A stretch of DNA of 64,000 nt from Combretum micranthum (taxonomy: Eukaryota; Streptophyta; Magnoliopsida; Myrtales; Combretaceae), in assembly GCA_024138025.1 (NCBI GenBank), contig JAMXBD010000023.1, forward strand, positions 930,001-994,000. Direction: 5' to 3'. Below are positions 46,553 through 60,799 of the stretch, piece by piece (position 1 is the first letter of the stretch; every line of letters begins with the position of its first letter). The position numbers and the translations under genes were made by a program. Below the pieces are notes generated by a model. That model made no database searches and was not told the DNA's origin. It saw only the letters and a program-made list of their open reading frames with translations.

Positions 46553-47805
46553 ATATTAAATCCTCATCCTCTATGACTCATTCGCCGAACTTGATGACAA
46601 TTGAAGCTATCATCTCTCCACTATTTGATGGCATCCCAACCTTGAAGAGGCGGAATATCCTAACCAGAAAGGTGAAACCCTAAGATTGGAGCATCCTCTA
46701 ACTCGAACTCCTCTATAATCTCAAAACTATATGAGTCGAAGATTGTTTCCACTTAAAAACAATCCGATTGCAACCTTTTGGGCAAAAGGATGAAATATTG
46801 AGACACCCATATTAATCAGATACAAACTAAAATAAATATTTAATATTACATTTTGTAAACACAAGAGTTCATTATGTGTATCACATGAGTGTAGCGTAAA
46901 TCCACACATTTCATGTGGTTTGAATTCGCAATGTAGTATTGCATAGAATGATTGTAAAAGGATAATTTGGAGAGGGATTAGAGAGGCAAAATAGGCAGTT
47001 TCAACAATCATAGGATCTTATGATAGCTAATTTATCAAAAAGTCTCAATATCCATTATAGATAGTATGATCATGTATTAATTATAGTAGTAAGAGATAAT
47101 TACCATTAGATTTCATGACCAATTAACAATAAAGATTTAATCGGGTTCAAAAATCCTAACGGACTAAAGAGAATAATAAAGCCCAATTATATTATATATA
47201 TATTGAGACTCATTGACACCTAAACCCATTTAGAAATGTTAAAAATGTATAAGACAAGTAACGAACCTTAACATGAGCAACCAATCCAAAACTCTCCAAA
47301 ATAATCCTAAATTAAGTTTAATTACTTAGATCTTGTCACTAATCCAAAAAATTAGCCTAAAAATAATTTAGTTTATTCAAGTTTGCCTTTTGAATTTGTA
47401 TCATACCAAAATTATTCATTTACATTTTTCATATTATATGTTTATGTTGTTATGGAAGTTAGTTTACATTAAAAGGATGTAAGTTCCCATGCAATAAATC
47501 TCATGAATTCTCTATCCCTTCATCTCTCATCCTCCTCCCTCCCTCCCCTCCCCTCCTCTCTCTCCTTCTACCCACTCCTACTTGTCCTTCCTAGTGCTTT
47601 GATCGCTATCTACGGGCAATATTACTTGCCCTAAGTAGCTCAACATGTCCCTATATTTGCAAGCTTTTAAAAAAAAAAATTATGGGACCTGTGAAGACTC
47701 ATGTGGGTCTATGGGTCCTATTCAACTTTGGGTAAAGTCAAAGGGTAAACTCAACTGGTCAAGTCGAGTCACAATTCAGATCCAGCCCTTGGAGATGTCT
47801 GGATC

Positions 47806-48514
47806 TAGGAATGCAATCGGGACTGGTTCGGGACGGGTATACTAAAACCCGAACCCGAACCCGATAGGATTCCTAAATCCCGTCCCAAACCCTATAGGTT
47901 TTTGTCCATGGGCCCAAAAATCACTAGACAAACCCTATAGGGTACCCGAACCCGAAACCCATATAAAATTAGAATCATTACATAATGAAATATTTCAAAA
48001 CGTCATTATAAATGTTTTTTTTCATCTTTTTCTATTTCCGATCCATTCCCACTTTATAGGCCAAGCAAAAAACTCTTATCATTACTCATGAAATCCTCTT
48101 TATAAAATCCTAATCATTTTCATAAGAAGAAAATCATTGAATGAAACAGTGCGACAACGGGAGTGAGAGGCTTGAATTTGACGATAGTAAGCCAAGACCA
48201 AGACTGAAAGTGGAGACCATAGAGTATTAGTCTACTATCCTAAGGTTTTTTACTTTTTTCTAAATGATTTAATAAAAAAAAAAAAATAGCTTTACAATTA
48301 ATGGAGCATAGCTGATTAATTTCAGAGACTGAGGCTAAACATAAGATATATATTTATATATTTAAACGAGTTGGGTTTCCCAACGGGTTTTATGCTTGTC
48401 CCAAAACCCTATAAGGTTTTATTATTGATCCCAAAACCCATCCCAAATCGTATAAGGTATTTATTGGGTTAGACGGGTCAGGTATCCTATAAAAACCTGC
48501 CGCTTACATCCCTA
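47806..48514. mobile_element. hAT-type MITE, perfect 8-bp TSD
   Basis: A 709-bp element starting TAGGAATGCAATCGGGAC and ending CGCTTACATCCCTA (reverse complement TAGGGATGTAAGCG). It is flanked by a perfect duplication TCTGGATC at 47798-47805 and 48515-48522. Near both ends are CCCGAACC / ACGGGTTT and CCCTATAGG motifs as in 5090-5723. No ORF. Confidence 0.85.
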
Positions 48515-48849
48515 TCTGGATCGGTTTATATCGATTTCTTATATACTTGTTGGTTTATGTTCTTAATAACATGTTGATTAAAAATACAATAAATTAAAAT
48601 ATGTACCTCATATTAGATGACATATTATAATTTATAAAGTTTAATATATCATTTTAGTTCTAGATAACTCAAGAAAATGAAACTAGTGTATGCTTATTGC
48701 TTTATGATATATAAAATCTCTCATCGCTATAAGTTTTGCATATTTATCTGAGTAAATAATTAATTTTAAATATTATTATTTGTATTTGTATTTGTGATAA
48801 GAGATATATAATTGAAACCATTTGATATAATAGACTTGCAATCTAAAAC

Positions 48850-51050
48850 ACGTGCACCCTAGTCTAATCATAATACCCAATAAATCAAAGAGAATTAAAC
48901 AAAGAATACAATAGCTTATGGGAATAAGTACCTTTAAGATACTTTAGAATACGAAACGAGGCATGTAAATGAGTTGTTCTCGACTACAATGGAAACTAAG
49001 GCAATAGATAGCAAAACATATATCAAGTCACATGAGTGTAATGTAAAGCAAGTGACCTACCAATCTTCTATAAAAATGTAGGATGTTCAAGTAATTCTCT
49101 AGATTAATTATCAAACTTTCAGCAATCAGAAGGACGAGTAGGAACAGGCCATACAACAAATAAACTAGAGTCTTTGTATATATCAACAGTAAAATCTTAT
49201 TGATTGACTAATGATAAGCATATCATCAACATATTGTAAGACTACAAATAATCCACAATGAGAATGTTGAGTGAATAAAGTATGATGAAGCTTATAATTA
49301 ATTACAACTTTAATCTATAAGGGGAAAAACAAAGGTATTTTGATGTTTCACTGTCCAGAGGTTTTCTTAAGATCATAAAGAGATCTTTTAAGATGATAAA
49401 GTTGATTTGGCTTGACTCCATCATATCCTTCAAGTGGCAACATAAATACCTCCTCATCAGATACCCTTGCAAAGAAGCATTGTTGATGTCTAATTGGTGG
49501 ATAAGCCAATTTGTAGCTATGGCTACAATAAGGAGGATACACATGATACACATTTTAGCAATGGGGAAAAAAGTTTCACGAAAATCTTCACATTCTCCTT
49601 GAGTAAATCCTATAGCTATAAGCCTTACCTTCTATCATTCAATATTATCATTAGACCTATATTTGCATTTATACACCCACAAAGACTTTTATAGCTTTCT
49701 TGCCTTTAAGTAAAGTAGCTAACTCATTATCTTGTTTAACTCAAGAGCATTCATTTTACATAGCTTTAATGTACTCTTTTTGCTTAGCTGCATGTGAATG
49801 ACTAAAATGCTCTTGGCTAACTAATATATTAGTTGGTGATACAATATAATTATGTGGGTAATGGGTAGAATATGAAGGTTCAAAGGATAAAGTGAGATCA
49901 AGTGTTGCAATCAAAGACAGTAGATGAGAAATTATCTTGAACTAAACTTACAAATTTCCTAAAGGAAAAAAAAGTGTTGTACAAGTCCTAGATAATCTAT
50001 GCAAATTTACAATGAACAATAACTTCAGTACTACAATCAAATCAAAATTACTAAATATAATAGGAGTATTAGATGCATGATATGTTGAAGAAAGTGAATG
50101 ACTAATAATATGATCAAATTGGTGAAATGGTATATTATTCTCAGAAAATACATCTCTACTAACCAATATCTTCTTACCCTTAAAATAAAAAATTTTATAA
50201 TCTTTTGACCGTGTTCATAGCTTTGGAGAACACACTCTATGTCTCTTGAATAAAACTTATCTTGGTTAGGTAACTGCTTGGCAACATAACATAAGCACCC
50301 CATTAGTCTAAGGTTATCATAAGATGGTGGTTTGCAAAAGCTTATCATATGGTGATTTCCATCCCAAATTTGCTATAGGCATTTTATTAATAAGGTAAGT
50401 AGCAATATGTATACTCTCCTTATAATTCTTTAGATAAATTAGCATGAAGTTCCAAAACTTTTGAAGTTTTTAGCGAATGTTTGTGTTTCTCACACAATTC
50501 TCTTGTTTTGTTGTAGTATATAGATCATAATACGCTAATGAACTATCCCTAAAATATGAAACATGGTTCGACATGAGAGAGGCAAAAATTCAACTCCATC
50601 AAGTGTTTTATGAAACATGGAAAAATGATTAGAAACTTATTGAAAAAGTTATGCAATAATAGAATAAGCCTAAATTTATGATGTAAAAGCTAAGTGTTCG
50701 TGGACTGAGTGAAATCATACACAACAATAAAAAAGAATTGAGCACCAGATAAGGAAAAGTAACAACTTAAAAGTAAAAGATCACATGTGTCTATCATAAG
50801 GAAAAGTAAGCTTATGAAACTTAGAAGTATGACAAAGAAACTCTTACCAATTTTAAATCTTTACAATTATCTAAATATTGTAATTTTAAGAAAGGATTAT
50901 GATCTAAACAAGCATGTAAAAGATTTACATGACTAATACCAGTACAAAAGAATGATAAGAAGTTAATAACAACCTATTCTACTCAACTAAAGAACTAAAA
51001 CAACTAGGGTCTTCATCTTCAAATACATGTATATACAGTCTATTTATGGT
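48850..51050 (-). pseudogene. degraded Copia pol on the minus strand
   Basis: The minus strand carries, from high to low coordinate, a pre-integrase-like stretch (about 50840-50960), integrase C-terminal blocks SYDNLRLMGCLCYVAKQLPN and DIECVLQSYEHGQK (50200-50335), and RT blocks HQLDINNASLQG and LYHLKRSLYDLKKTSGQ (49350-49510). RNase H-like sequence may continue to about 48850. Frames change repeatedly. No LTRs recognised. The QLDINNA block identifies Copia. Confidence 0.65.
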
Positions 51051-51088
51051 ACTCATTGTTACTTAATCTATTAAGTTTCATATGCCGA

Positions 51089-51706
51089 TGTAACGACTCG
51101 AAACTTTACCAACCAAATTATTATTCGCTTTGACACTTTGTTGCACGGTTTTGTTCTTGGTGCCAGTTGCTTCCCAAGAGGTCACCTATCTAGAAGTATC
51201 TTTCACTGAGCACGCTTAACTTGAGAGTTCTAATAAACTGCAAACTATTACACTAGAATACGCCTCAGTGATTAGAATTATACTATCTTATATTTGAGAG
51301 ATGTCACATTCTCTCCACTTATAAACTAACATGATCATTAGTTTCGTTACATAGGTCCAAAACCAACACTAGGTGAAGAGGACACTAAAAGTGCTCTATA
51401 CAAGCTTAAGAGGTACTCCCACTCTAATGTGCTTTGCCCTATACAGCAATTAGTTCTCCCACTTTTAGCTGGTGAGCTACTCTGATACCATTTATAGCAA
51501 CCCGAAACTCTACCTATAAGGTATCATTCCTTTAGCGAATATTGTACGGTTTTATCCTTAGTGCCGGCAACTTTTTGGAGGTCATCTATCCTGGAAGTGC
51601 TTTCTATTAAGCATGCTCAACTTGAGAGTTTTGATAAACTCCAAGTCATTATACCGAAAAAGCACCTCAATAATTAGAGTTTCACTATATTTGAGGGATA
51701 TCACTC
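51089..51706 (-). mobile_element. Cassandra-type TRIM retrotransposon (5S-like LTRs)
   Basis: Two direct repeats, 51089-51308 and 51493-51706, of about 215-220 bp, flank a 184-bp non-coding interior. The minus strand of the first repeat reads AGTTAAGCGTGCTCAG then ATAGGTGACCTCTTGGGAAG, resembling the 5S rRNA internal promoter region. The reverse complement of 51478-51490 is TGGTATCAGAGTA, a well-kept Met-tRNA binding site next to the LTR at 51493. This fixes the element on the minus strand. It is the same family as 13274-13819 but has a longer interior. No clear target duplication was seen. Confidence 0.82.
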
Positions 51707-51719
51707 CTCAAATGTAAAT

Positions 51720-53500
51720 GTAAGAGCATCAAAGATAGCAAAACATAATTAGTCAATAACTAATTTACTTACCACTAGTAGGTTATATGAGAATTAATGG
51801 TCTAAATGCGCACTATGAATAACAAGTGTTGATCTTAGTGTGGCCAATCTAATTCTGTCAATACTTAACACTTGGCCAATAAGTAGTTTAAGAAAAATAG
51901 GAAAAATGAGTTAGTGAGCATTATGTAATATTGTGGAAAAAGGTACCATATGATCAGTAACCCCAATACCCATTGTCCAATTAATCAAATTATTTCTCAC
52001 AAAGCCTAAACAAGAAGATGAGCAAAAGATAACTATAAATGGACAATATTGGCTATAAAAAGTGTTTGGAGCCACTTTATCTTACCACATCTTTATTGTT
52101 TTGTCAAAATATACTACAAATAAACTATTTTGTTGCCACATTAGCAACACCACTATTACCTTCTAACATTGTTTCTCCATGTTATCCTCCTGAATATTTT
52201 TTGCATTGATGATCAAAAGGAGTGTTATAACATTGATAAGTCAACGTGCTCCTATAAAGAGCAACTAAATTTGATTTCCTTTCACAATTTTATTTCCTTT
52301 GTACCAATCAAGATAACCAATTACTTGAAAACAATGCTCTTTCAAATGCTCTTCTCCTTTTGTAATGTTTGCAAAACAATTTCTTGTTCCTTTTCTTATC
52401 ACTAACCATTTACACTATCTCCTCTAATAAGATAAAAGGTTGACATCATGACACTTGAGTTCAAAACCTAACACCTAATTGTATGGTCACATCTTACCCA
52501 TCAAAGGTAAAATCTTTTTACGTATTATATCTCATTCAAAATTTTATTTGTTATCTTTTTGGAAAAAAAAAATGGGAAGAAGAAGTAGGAGAATGAAATC
52601 TCTATGCACATGATGGCTGATAACAAGGTAATATTTTATGCTAAATTTGATTGTGATATTTGTGAAGAATTTGCAAAGGAAAAAAATAAAAGTAATTTCT
52701 TTTCGAAGAGACTTTCAAACTTGAAAAGGAAGTTAAAGCATTAAGAGATGAAAAAGGCGTTTTAAAAGCAGAAAATAATGTTTAAAAAAATAAATAGGAT
52801 TTTCATGAAAAAAAAATGTTTTACCAAAAGAAAACAATGTTTTAAAGAAAAAAAGGTAACAATTTTAAGTTAGTGTTGGTGAGAAAATTTAAGCAAGGGC
52901 TTCTCAAGCTCAACCTTACTTATTTTGAACATGGGCTAATCTAATCACCCATGGGTCGAACTGCTAATTAGGCACGAGTTGTGGGTCCAAGACTAAGCAG
53001 GTTTACTAATTTCTTAAGCTTTCTTGGACATGATTAATCTACTCGGCATTATCCTCTCTTAGCTAGGCCAGACTTAGACCCATCAACCCCTACTCTTTTG
53101 ATAACTTCCATACATCTCCATGATCTCTACGATATATCCCCACTTTTCTCAATCACTTACAATCATCTGTCTATGAATATCTCACGGAATATCATCTATG
53201 GTATTTAGTAACACTAAGCCAATACTTTGCTATTTCATTTGCATATTACTTCATACACCATTACTAACTTAATCGCTTGAGTGTCACTTTAGATAACCTA
53301 CTAGTGCCCACTAACCTATATTTGATTTGCAGGTTCAATCATATTTAGGTTTCAATTCAATCAACCTTACCAGCATGTTTAAGGCAACAACAACAAAACT
53401 TAAGTGCTTCCATCAAACCATATGAAAGCGAAGGGAAAGAAACAAAAGCAATTTAGTTGCAAGTAAAAACATTAAGTGGTTGCAAAGTACTATGAATGAA
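51720..53500. other. AT-rich stretch with retroelement-like scraps
   Basis: No intact gene. On the plus strand near 52690-52830 a frame reads LEKEVKALRDEKGVLKAEN, a heptad-like coiled-coil stretch of the kind seen in retroelement gag proteins, but too short to assign. 52900-53100 holds hAT-MITE-like words (ATGGGTCGAAC, GGGTCCAAGAC). The rest shows nothing recognisable. Confidence 0.25.
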
Positions 53501-53511
53501 GACTCTCGAAA

Positions 53512-53680
53512 GAAAAATTCTATAGTCTTGCCATTAATTTTGATAAGACTGGTCTCATTACCATCCAATAGCTTACACTATTCCATTTACTATATTTATC
53601 TTGACGGTTAGATTAATAGCAGGACGGACGAACGGTCCCATCGACAGGATCGAAGAAGCTCTCACCCTAGAAAATAGCTA
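53512..53680 (-). repeat. isolated inverted partial copy of the array B insert
   Basis: AAATTCTATAGTCTTGCCAT, TTAATTTTGATAAGACTGGT and TTGACGGTTAGATTAATAG match the reverse complement of the roughly 205-bp insert found in array B units (AATTCTACAGTCTCGTCATT, TTAATTTTGACAGAACCGAT, AACGGTTAGATGATTG). It lies about 28 kb from the array. Confidence 0.4.
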
Positions 53681-54789
53681 TTACGATTAGTAGAAATTGT
53701 GCTTATCAAAACAAAAAAACCTTCCACCGAAATAGAAAACATCAAAGAAAGCATTTGAAGCAAACAAAAGGGGATAATGTGAGTAAATGGTATGGTTCTC
53801 AAAAGTAGATGAGGAGAAAGTTCAATAGTGAGCGAGACCTGTCTTATAATACAAGTTTGAATTATAATGGACTTAAACTTATCAAGGCTCCAAAGAATGG
53901 ATAAGTGTTGCAAATATTTACGGCGATCCTTCAACAGGATGGGCACAAAACCAAATAATAGGGCAGTCAAACTTACCATGTTTAACTTAGTGATAAAATT
54001 ATCACATAATAAATTTGCTTCATATTGCAATTATAGTACATCTTGTACATGCAAGAGAATTTTGTTAATATGTATACTGTAGCATTTTTAGAATTTAATA
54101 AGGGGTACTTTAAACTTTTCTTTAAAGTGATTATAGGTGCTTAATGTGCTTCATAAAAAGTTAAAATGCATATACTTTTATTCCTTTTCTTTAGATTGTA
54201 TATGTATAATTGAAATTTGACTATTAATTAATATAATAGTGTAATAAACTCTATATGTTTTATTTTCAACAAAAATATAACACAAAAAAATATTTATAAA
54301 ATATGTTACAAATAGAACAAGAAGAAATAACATAATATAGAGATAAGTGCACATAAAAGAAACATTACAAATCTATTAGCATTTTATCCTTTCATTTATA
54401 GTAACTTTGTAGAATTGTTTCACTAGGATTGCACAAAATAATATTATTTTCAATATAAGTGATTAAACAATTGGTATTTTAGTACTATATTCTATTTATA
54501 ATATTAATTTGTGGAAAAAAAAATGTATTTGAACATCGAGTAAATGACTATTTTTATTTACTAATACTTTGTGAGATAATATTGAAATACTTGTAGTATT
54601 AATAATGCAATTAATATTTTTGGTATAATTATAATTAGATAAATAGTAAAAGAAAAAAAAGGAACAAAACAAAAGAGATTAAAAGTTATTGACTAAGAGA
54701 TAAGTAATAAATGTAAGATGAAAAAGTAAAGTATGGAACCTATGACCTCTTAATTGACAAAAGATAAGTTTATCCACTCAATTATATCT

Positions 54790-54823
54790 ACTACTGCTGT
54801 TGCTGCTGCTCTACTGCTGCTAC

Positions 54824-54867
<44 letters not shown>

Positions 54868-54880
54868 TATTATTATTATT
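54790..54880. repeat. (CTG)/(TTA)n compound microsatellite
   Basis: CTACTGCTGTTGCTGCTGC followed by more than twenty TTA triplets. A predicted 60-residue Leu-rich peptide across it is only translation of the repeat. Confidence 0.85.
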
Positions 54881-54899
54881 GCCTAGCAGAGCCAAGGTT

Positions 54900-57650
54900 G
54901 CCATCAGTCCCACCCCCTGGGCCATCCATGCCTTGAATAAACATGTTTTATTTGTGATCAATAAGGCCTCGGTAAGGGAAAAAAAATATTATTTGGCATA
55001 ATTATTCTAATCTTATTTTTCAAATAAAATGTCTTGTACATCCTTGTTATTTAATTGCTCTAGGGATATTTTTTAGTATAAATTTAATTTTCTATTGTGT
55101 AATTTTTAATTGGTATCATGTTTTAAAGATTAGCGTAGTTCTCAAAAGATAAATGTAGAAGGGGAAAAGAAAGTTATGAGGAATAATTTTGTTTTTCCTT
55201 TCCCCCACAAAGTAAAATCAATGCTTATTATTTTAAAATAAAGAAAGAAAAGAAAGAAACCAAATTTCAATTTGGTTTCCGATTCAGTTCTTTAAGTCAA
55301 TTTTTTTTTTCCAACCTCAACTAATTCCTTAAATTTAAGGAGAAAAATGGTTTTTCTGAAATCTCTTTAAGAAAAATGAAAAGTACATGAATAGCAATAA
55401 TATTTCCTTTAAACAAAAGCTCTTAAAAATACCATCATTTATCATTTTTAAGATACAAATCGAGTTCAAATTTGTATCCATACAAAATTACAAAAAAAAA
55501 AAAAGGACCTCAATCAAGTTTAAAAATTTGAACTTAAATTTTCACTTGACTAAAAGTGACACTTGTCAAACGCAGTACCTAAACAAATTATTAAATTTGA
55601 TTAATATTTCTACTTAGTAACATGATCATTAACTAGTGTAAAATTGTTACCCTTAATCTTGTCCAATAATCAATTTCAACCAAATATACCTATCAAATAT
55701 ATAGTATAGCACTAAGCACATATATGGTTCTCACAAGGATCACCAGTTACCAGTATTTCCTCTATTCCTATTATCAAACCAAAAATATCTAATTTTTTCC
55801 GTTCAAATATTTCATTAGTAACTGACTACCAATCAACTCAATCACAGATTTAGCAAATTAATAATTCAAAAATACCTTTCCTTCATAAAATTGCAAGACT
55901 AATGAGATATCATATCACCACTACTCCTTGACATGCAACTTGCGTAATTCCTTTAATAAATCATATTAGTTTCTTGAACCAGAACATTTTTTTTTATTAT
56001 TAAATTGATATCTTTCTCAAGATTACCAATCATTAATGTGTATTTGTTTCATCATCTTTTTATCATTTTCAAATAGACTATTTATCTAAACAGATACCGA
56101 TGAAAAATAAATACTTTTACTTATAAATCAATCAAACAAACTAGATATTGATATGATATAGATACCGATATAGATATCAATAAAAAAATAGATCATCCAA
56201 TAGACCCTTAAATTAATCAATTGGAATCCGTTCTTAGTCAATTGCAACCTATAATTGCTTTAAGAATAATGAATCCTTACTAAAACTAACTCAATATGCG
56301 CAAATCTCTTCAATTACATAAATATACTCACAAAAATAATTTCTCAATTAACTTCTACGAAATCAAACAAAAATACGTACAATAGTAATATAAATTCAAG
56401 AAAACAATCGAGACCACGTAATTTAATTCAAGAAAACCAATATTCATTCATAAAAACCCAAGAAAAAATTCATGATTAAACCCCATTTCCAAATGATGAA
56501 TCTTGCAATTTCTTGCTCCTACTTGTATTTTTGACTTGTCTCCGAGTGTTTCTCTCTCTAATAATGTTCTATAATCAATCACCAATGTTCTTTCTCTATC
56601 ATAAGCTCAAATATATATATAAATAGATATATTAAAACTTTAAAATGCTTTACACGGCCTTCAACACTGTGTGTTAACTTTGTTTAAATTATTCCTTTAA
56701 GCATGGGCATGGTCACGAAGCGTGTTGATCTCGTAAAATCCTTCCTAAATGGGCATGAGCTTCCGGTACAACTATGCTTAAAAGCATGTCCATCACTGAT
56801 CAATTCTTCTCTTCACAGATTTCACCCTTGCTTCATCAAGAACATGCTTATACCCTTAGTCAACATAAGGTCTTCAAAATTCTTTTAGTCCATCCCCAAT
56901 CTTCAAAATTCCCCGTCTTCTTCTCAAGAAACTCCATAAACACCTGAAACTAAATTTTAACAAACTATGTACAATAATTATTCCAATCATTCATCAAAAT
57001 ATTTCAAATAAAGCTCACAACAACTATCTAATAAAGGTATTTAATCACCTGCCAATTGGTTCAAGTTGAATTAGATTCACAACGTAGATGAGTTAAATAT
57101 TATGAAGTTATTTGACTATTCATGAGTTGGATTTAAATAAATATAGAGTCAAAGTAGCTAGTAAGTAGTTTAATTCTTTTACATCCTAATAATCGGTATT
57201 TACTACTAGGCTAAAGGGGAAAGAAATGCATTCTAAAAACATTTGTAAGTAAATTAACACTTTTAGAGAGTTTAAACTTCACCAAGGAAAAAAAAAAACT
57301 TCACGGGATTTTTGTAAATTCTGCACATTTATGCTTATATAGTTTATAATTATATTGAATTTATATCTAACATTGCTAACTTCATTTAAACGAGAGTAAT
57401 CATGCAAATGAAAAAAGAAAAAAAAAGGGGGATGTCAAATTTGTTAACTAAATTTTGCATAAAAATTTTAAATTTGGTATTTAAATTTTAAAATAATCAA
57501 TTTAATATCCAATAAAATTTATATGTCTATTTTATAACCTTACTAAAATCATATACTTTGTTTTCTTACATAAAAAAAAAAATAGCTTATCAATGCTAGG
57601 AGATGTTAGAAAAAGTTTACCAAGCTGTTAGATGATTTTCCACCTCTCAA
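54900..57650. other. AT-rich intergenic stretch, no gene seen
   Basis: Poly-A/T tracts and short repeats only. 56640-56900 is somewhat less AT-rich (ACACGGCCTTCAACACTGTG, GGCATGGTCACGAAGCGTG) and may be an LTR or element scrap; I could not assign it. Confidence 0.35.
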
Positions 57651-57659
57651 TTTCACATT

Positions 57660-57970
57660 AAGCATAGGCAAATTAGGCACAAGACAACTGTATGTGACGT
57701 ATTAGTGGCTAACCTGCGCCTGGAGTTGCATTAAACACCAGAAATCGAAAAAATAGACAGGGGAAGCCATAAAACACCACACGTGCAATAACACGCGCAT
57801 GAAATTATTGGGATCTTAACATGGGCCCCACTTGAATGTTATGTGGGGCCACTCATTTGATAAGTTAGATTTCTACGTTAGATGCTGGAAAATACTTTTC
57901 AGTTGGGATGAGGTCATTCACAGTATAATTTGGCACATTTCCTCTTCTTTCCTTTCCATTCTCAAGAATG
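57660..57970. promoter_or_regulatory. GC-richer island with G-box
   Basis: Contains ACACGTGCAATAACACGCGC, TGTGACGTATTAG, GGGCCCCACTT and GTGGGGCC. No ORF on either side. Could be promoter-like, conserved non-coding or chance. Confidence 0.25.
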
Positions 57971-57999
57971 GGTATTAAATGGGGGAGTAAAATAAGGGT

Positions 58000-60340
58000 T
58001 TGTTTGAATGGTCTCATTTTTATGTATTTTATTTATTAAATCTATATTTATATTATATTTATGTTATATAAATTTGATTTGTTTAGGAGAAAAATTATTA
58101 GTTTTTTATTTGTATATATTTATTAATAAATATTTATTAGAAAACGATAAAAATATGATGTTAAATTAACCAGAATACGATGAAATAAATATATTCTTAT
58201 TTAATTTTCTATATTTTTATTTATTTTACTTGTATATAGTCTTCTTATCATTAAAATTATATGCCCATATGTCTAATCTTTAAAAAAAAAATTGCGTTTA
58301 AACTCCTATATGATAAGTTCACATTTGATTTCATGCTTTTTTTTTCTTCTTTTTCCCACTAAATTTTAGGTATTTTTTTAATCATTTCATTCATGGGCAA
58401 AATAGTGAAATATATTCTAAGTGCACTATTCAAAGGGTCTAAATATACAATATTAAAGATAATGGGACCAATCCCACATAAAGTAATTATAAGAGGATAT
58501 ATTTACAATTTACCCTCAAATCTAATTAATTTCTAAGCTATTTATCTTGGTTCAATATTTATTATAGATTAATTTAGTTATAGTGAATTGAGCTTGAATT
58601 ATATGATTAGCCTATTGATTAAGTTAAAATTATTTGAATAGTTTATCGAATTAAAGTTGATATTTAACTTATTTGGCTTAATGAAATCTTTGGTCTAAAA
58701 CAAGTTAATTTAGTTTTTAATACATATATATATATATAATTTTATTGAATCAATATTGGATAACAAATAAATCTTTTTTTCCCCTCTTTTATAGATAACA
58801 AACTATAAAGCATTTTAACCTAAATTGGTGCTTAAAAAACTTTTGAAAAATAGCATATGATTCTAAATTGAGTGGCATATCACCTACCTTGTCTCAAACC
58901 TACATAAGTCAAAAAAAAAAAAAAGTCATGACTAAATCATGCGTTTGATTGGTTGGAAAAAATGTGCATAAAGTTGTAGATCTATCGACCTAACTTTTTT
59001 GTATTATATTTATCTATAACTCTCTTTGCTTTTTTTTTTTTTCTTTTCAAAACAACACTAAATTTTGCATGAAAAATTAATTTAGTATATGAACTTTAAA
59101 ATTATTTATAAAACCTAATCAAGCCTTTTTTTTTTTAACTTTTCTTAGTATCTCTCTAATACCCTATACTTTATTTACTGACATAGAAGAGACTATCCAT
59201 CAATGCTAAACGGTATTAGAAGAGGTTGTAAAAAATCAATAAGAAGTTACCTCTTTCAGATCAACAAACAGTCTTAGAAAGATAATAAGTTAAAAAAGCT
59301 TAAATAGATATTAGATTGACAACTTTATCTTTTGTATGCCAAATTAAATTTTCATTTGCACTAAATTTGACATTTATCCTGTATAATAATATTGAAAGGG
59401 AAAATTGAATTCAAATATGCAGTCCAATCCATTGAAAAATCTTTATTGATGTGACTTGTCTAGAAAAGTCTTGAATATAACTTGATTAATTTTATATGTA
59501 TTAAATTCTATTAATTAATTATGGATATTTGTCACATTTGGTACATGAAATTTACTTATTTATTTAATTTATAACGTAATTTTTTTACCTATATGGAATT
59601 TCATTCAATAGGATAAAATTACATCAATCAAATAGATCGATATAAGAGAACGACTAACGAAGAGTTAGGGTACAAAAACCATTCCGATTAAACAAACACA
59701 TCTCTACTAGCATCAAAATGTTCCTATAGAGAATAGAATACTTTCTAGAAGAACGAAACTCATTCCACTGGCAAGTAAAACATATCCCATAAAAGGGCAT
59801 AGCATAATCTCATGTCGGGGAGAACAAAGGAAAAAAGAAACACAACAAATACATTAAATCCACTTATACTAAAACACTACTTATGAATAATATTAATCGA
59901 TCTCCTAATCTTCAATCAAACCAGATCTATTGAGAGTGTACCCGTAGTGAAGGAATCGTGATTCCAATAACGATGATAGTGACAATAATGAACAATTTGA
60001 ATAGTTCAAAGATAAAAATTGGTTGATATGAAAATATCAATATCAATAGTAATAAATTTGCACATTAATATTGGTGGTTAAAGAAAGAAAAAACATTCAG
60101 AGAGGAGGGATGCCACTAGATAGCCTAGTTGCTGCCCCCATATGCTAGGAATTTTTATAATGTAAAATTTAAAAGTATCAATTTAATATATGAATTTCGT
60201 TATCTTTTACGAAAGCCTTACCCAAGTATCACAAATGACCTTAAAAAAATTATAAATTAAATAGCAATTTGATATTTTTAAATTTTAAACGATTGATGAT
60301 AAGAGTATTGAACTGATTATTCAAAATTTGAGTGGGTAAT
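58000..60340. other. AT-rich stretch with fold-back MITE relics
   Basis: 59040-59375 has arms of the 5935-6170 family (TTAGTATATGAACTTTAAAA on the left; TTTGACATTTATCC on the right). 58530-58730 resembles degraded hAT-MITE interior. 59585-59990 is an A-rich, less repetitive block I cannot assign. No gene seen. Confidence 0.3.
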
Positions 60341-60399
60341 TGAACAAGACTGGGGAAAGAAATAGTATCATAAAAAGTGAATTTACGAGACCACTTACA

Positions 60400-60760
60400 T
60401 GTGTGGGTCTATTGAAGTCGTTGCGTTGCGTTGAACGCCAAAAGTTGAAATGGAAACATAGCAATCAGTGCCGATATCAGAAGGAACCAATTTTGAAATT
60501 GTAATTGGACATTAATCAAGTTAAGATAATTAAGCTGTTGTTATGTTGGTTGGAGAGAGAGATTGGTGGGTCTCTCCCTCTTTTTGGTCTACTTCGTATT
60601 AATACAAGTACAAAAGATAGATGAGAATGATAATCAATACCACACGAGAGAGATGATGACTTTTGGTCATGGGACCCTACTAAATAATTTTGGTATCAGC
60701 ATCACTTTATATAAGAGGGAGGGAAAGAGACACTAGGCTTCATATTATAGAGATATTGGG
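60400..60760 (+). promoter_or_regulatory. promoter-like island with TATA box
   Basis: A less AT-rich block has ACCAATTTTG, a GAGAGAGAT...TCTCTCCC inverted motif (60553-60580) and CTTTATATAAGAGGGAGGG near 60704-60722, a good plant TATA context. No convincing ORF follows, so it could drive a non-coding transcript, be a relict promoter or be chance. Confidence 0.25.
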
Positions 60761-60799
60761 CTTGAGTTGAATTATTATTATTAGTAGTAAGTTTGCAAC

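Noticed and set aside
54754..54936. 60-codon ORF rich in Ala and Leu
   Set aside because: Pure translation of a CTG/TTA microsatellite.
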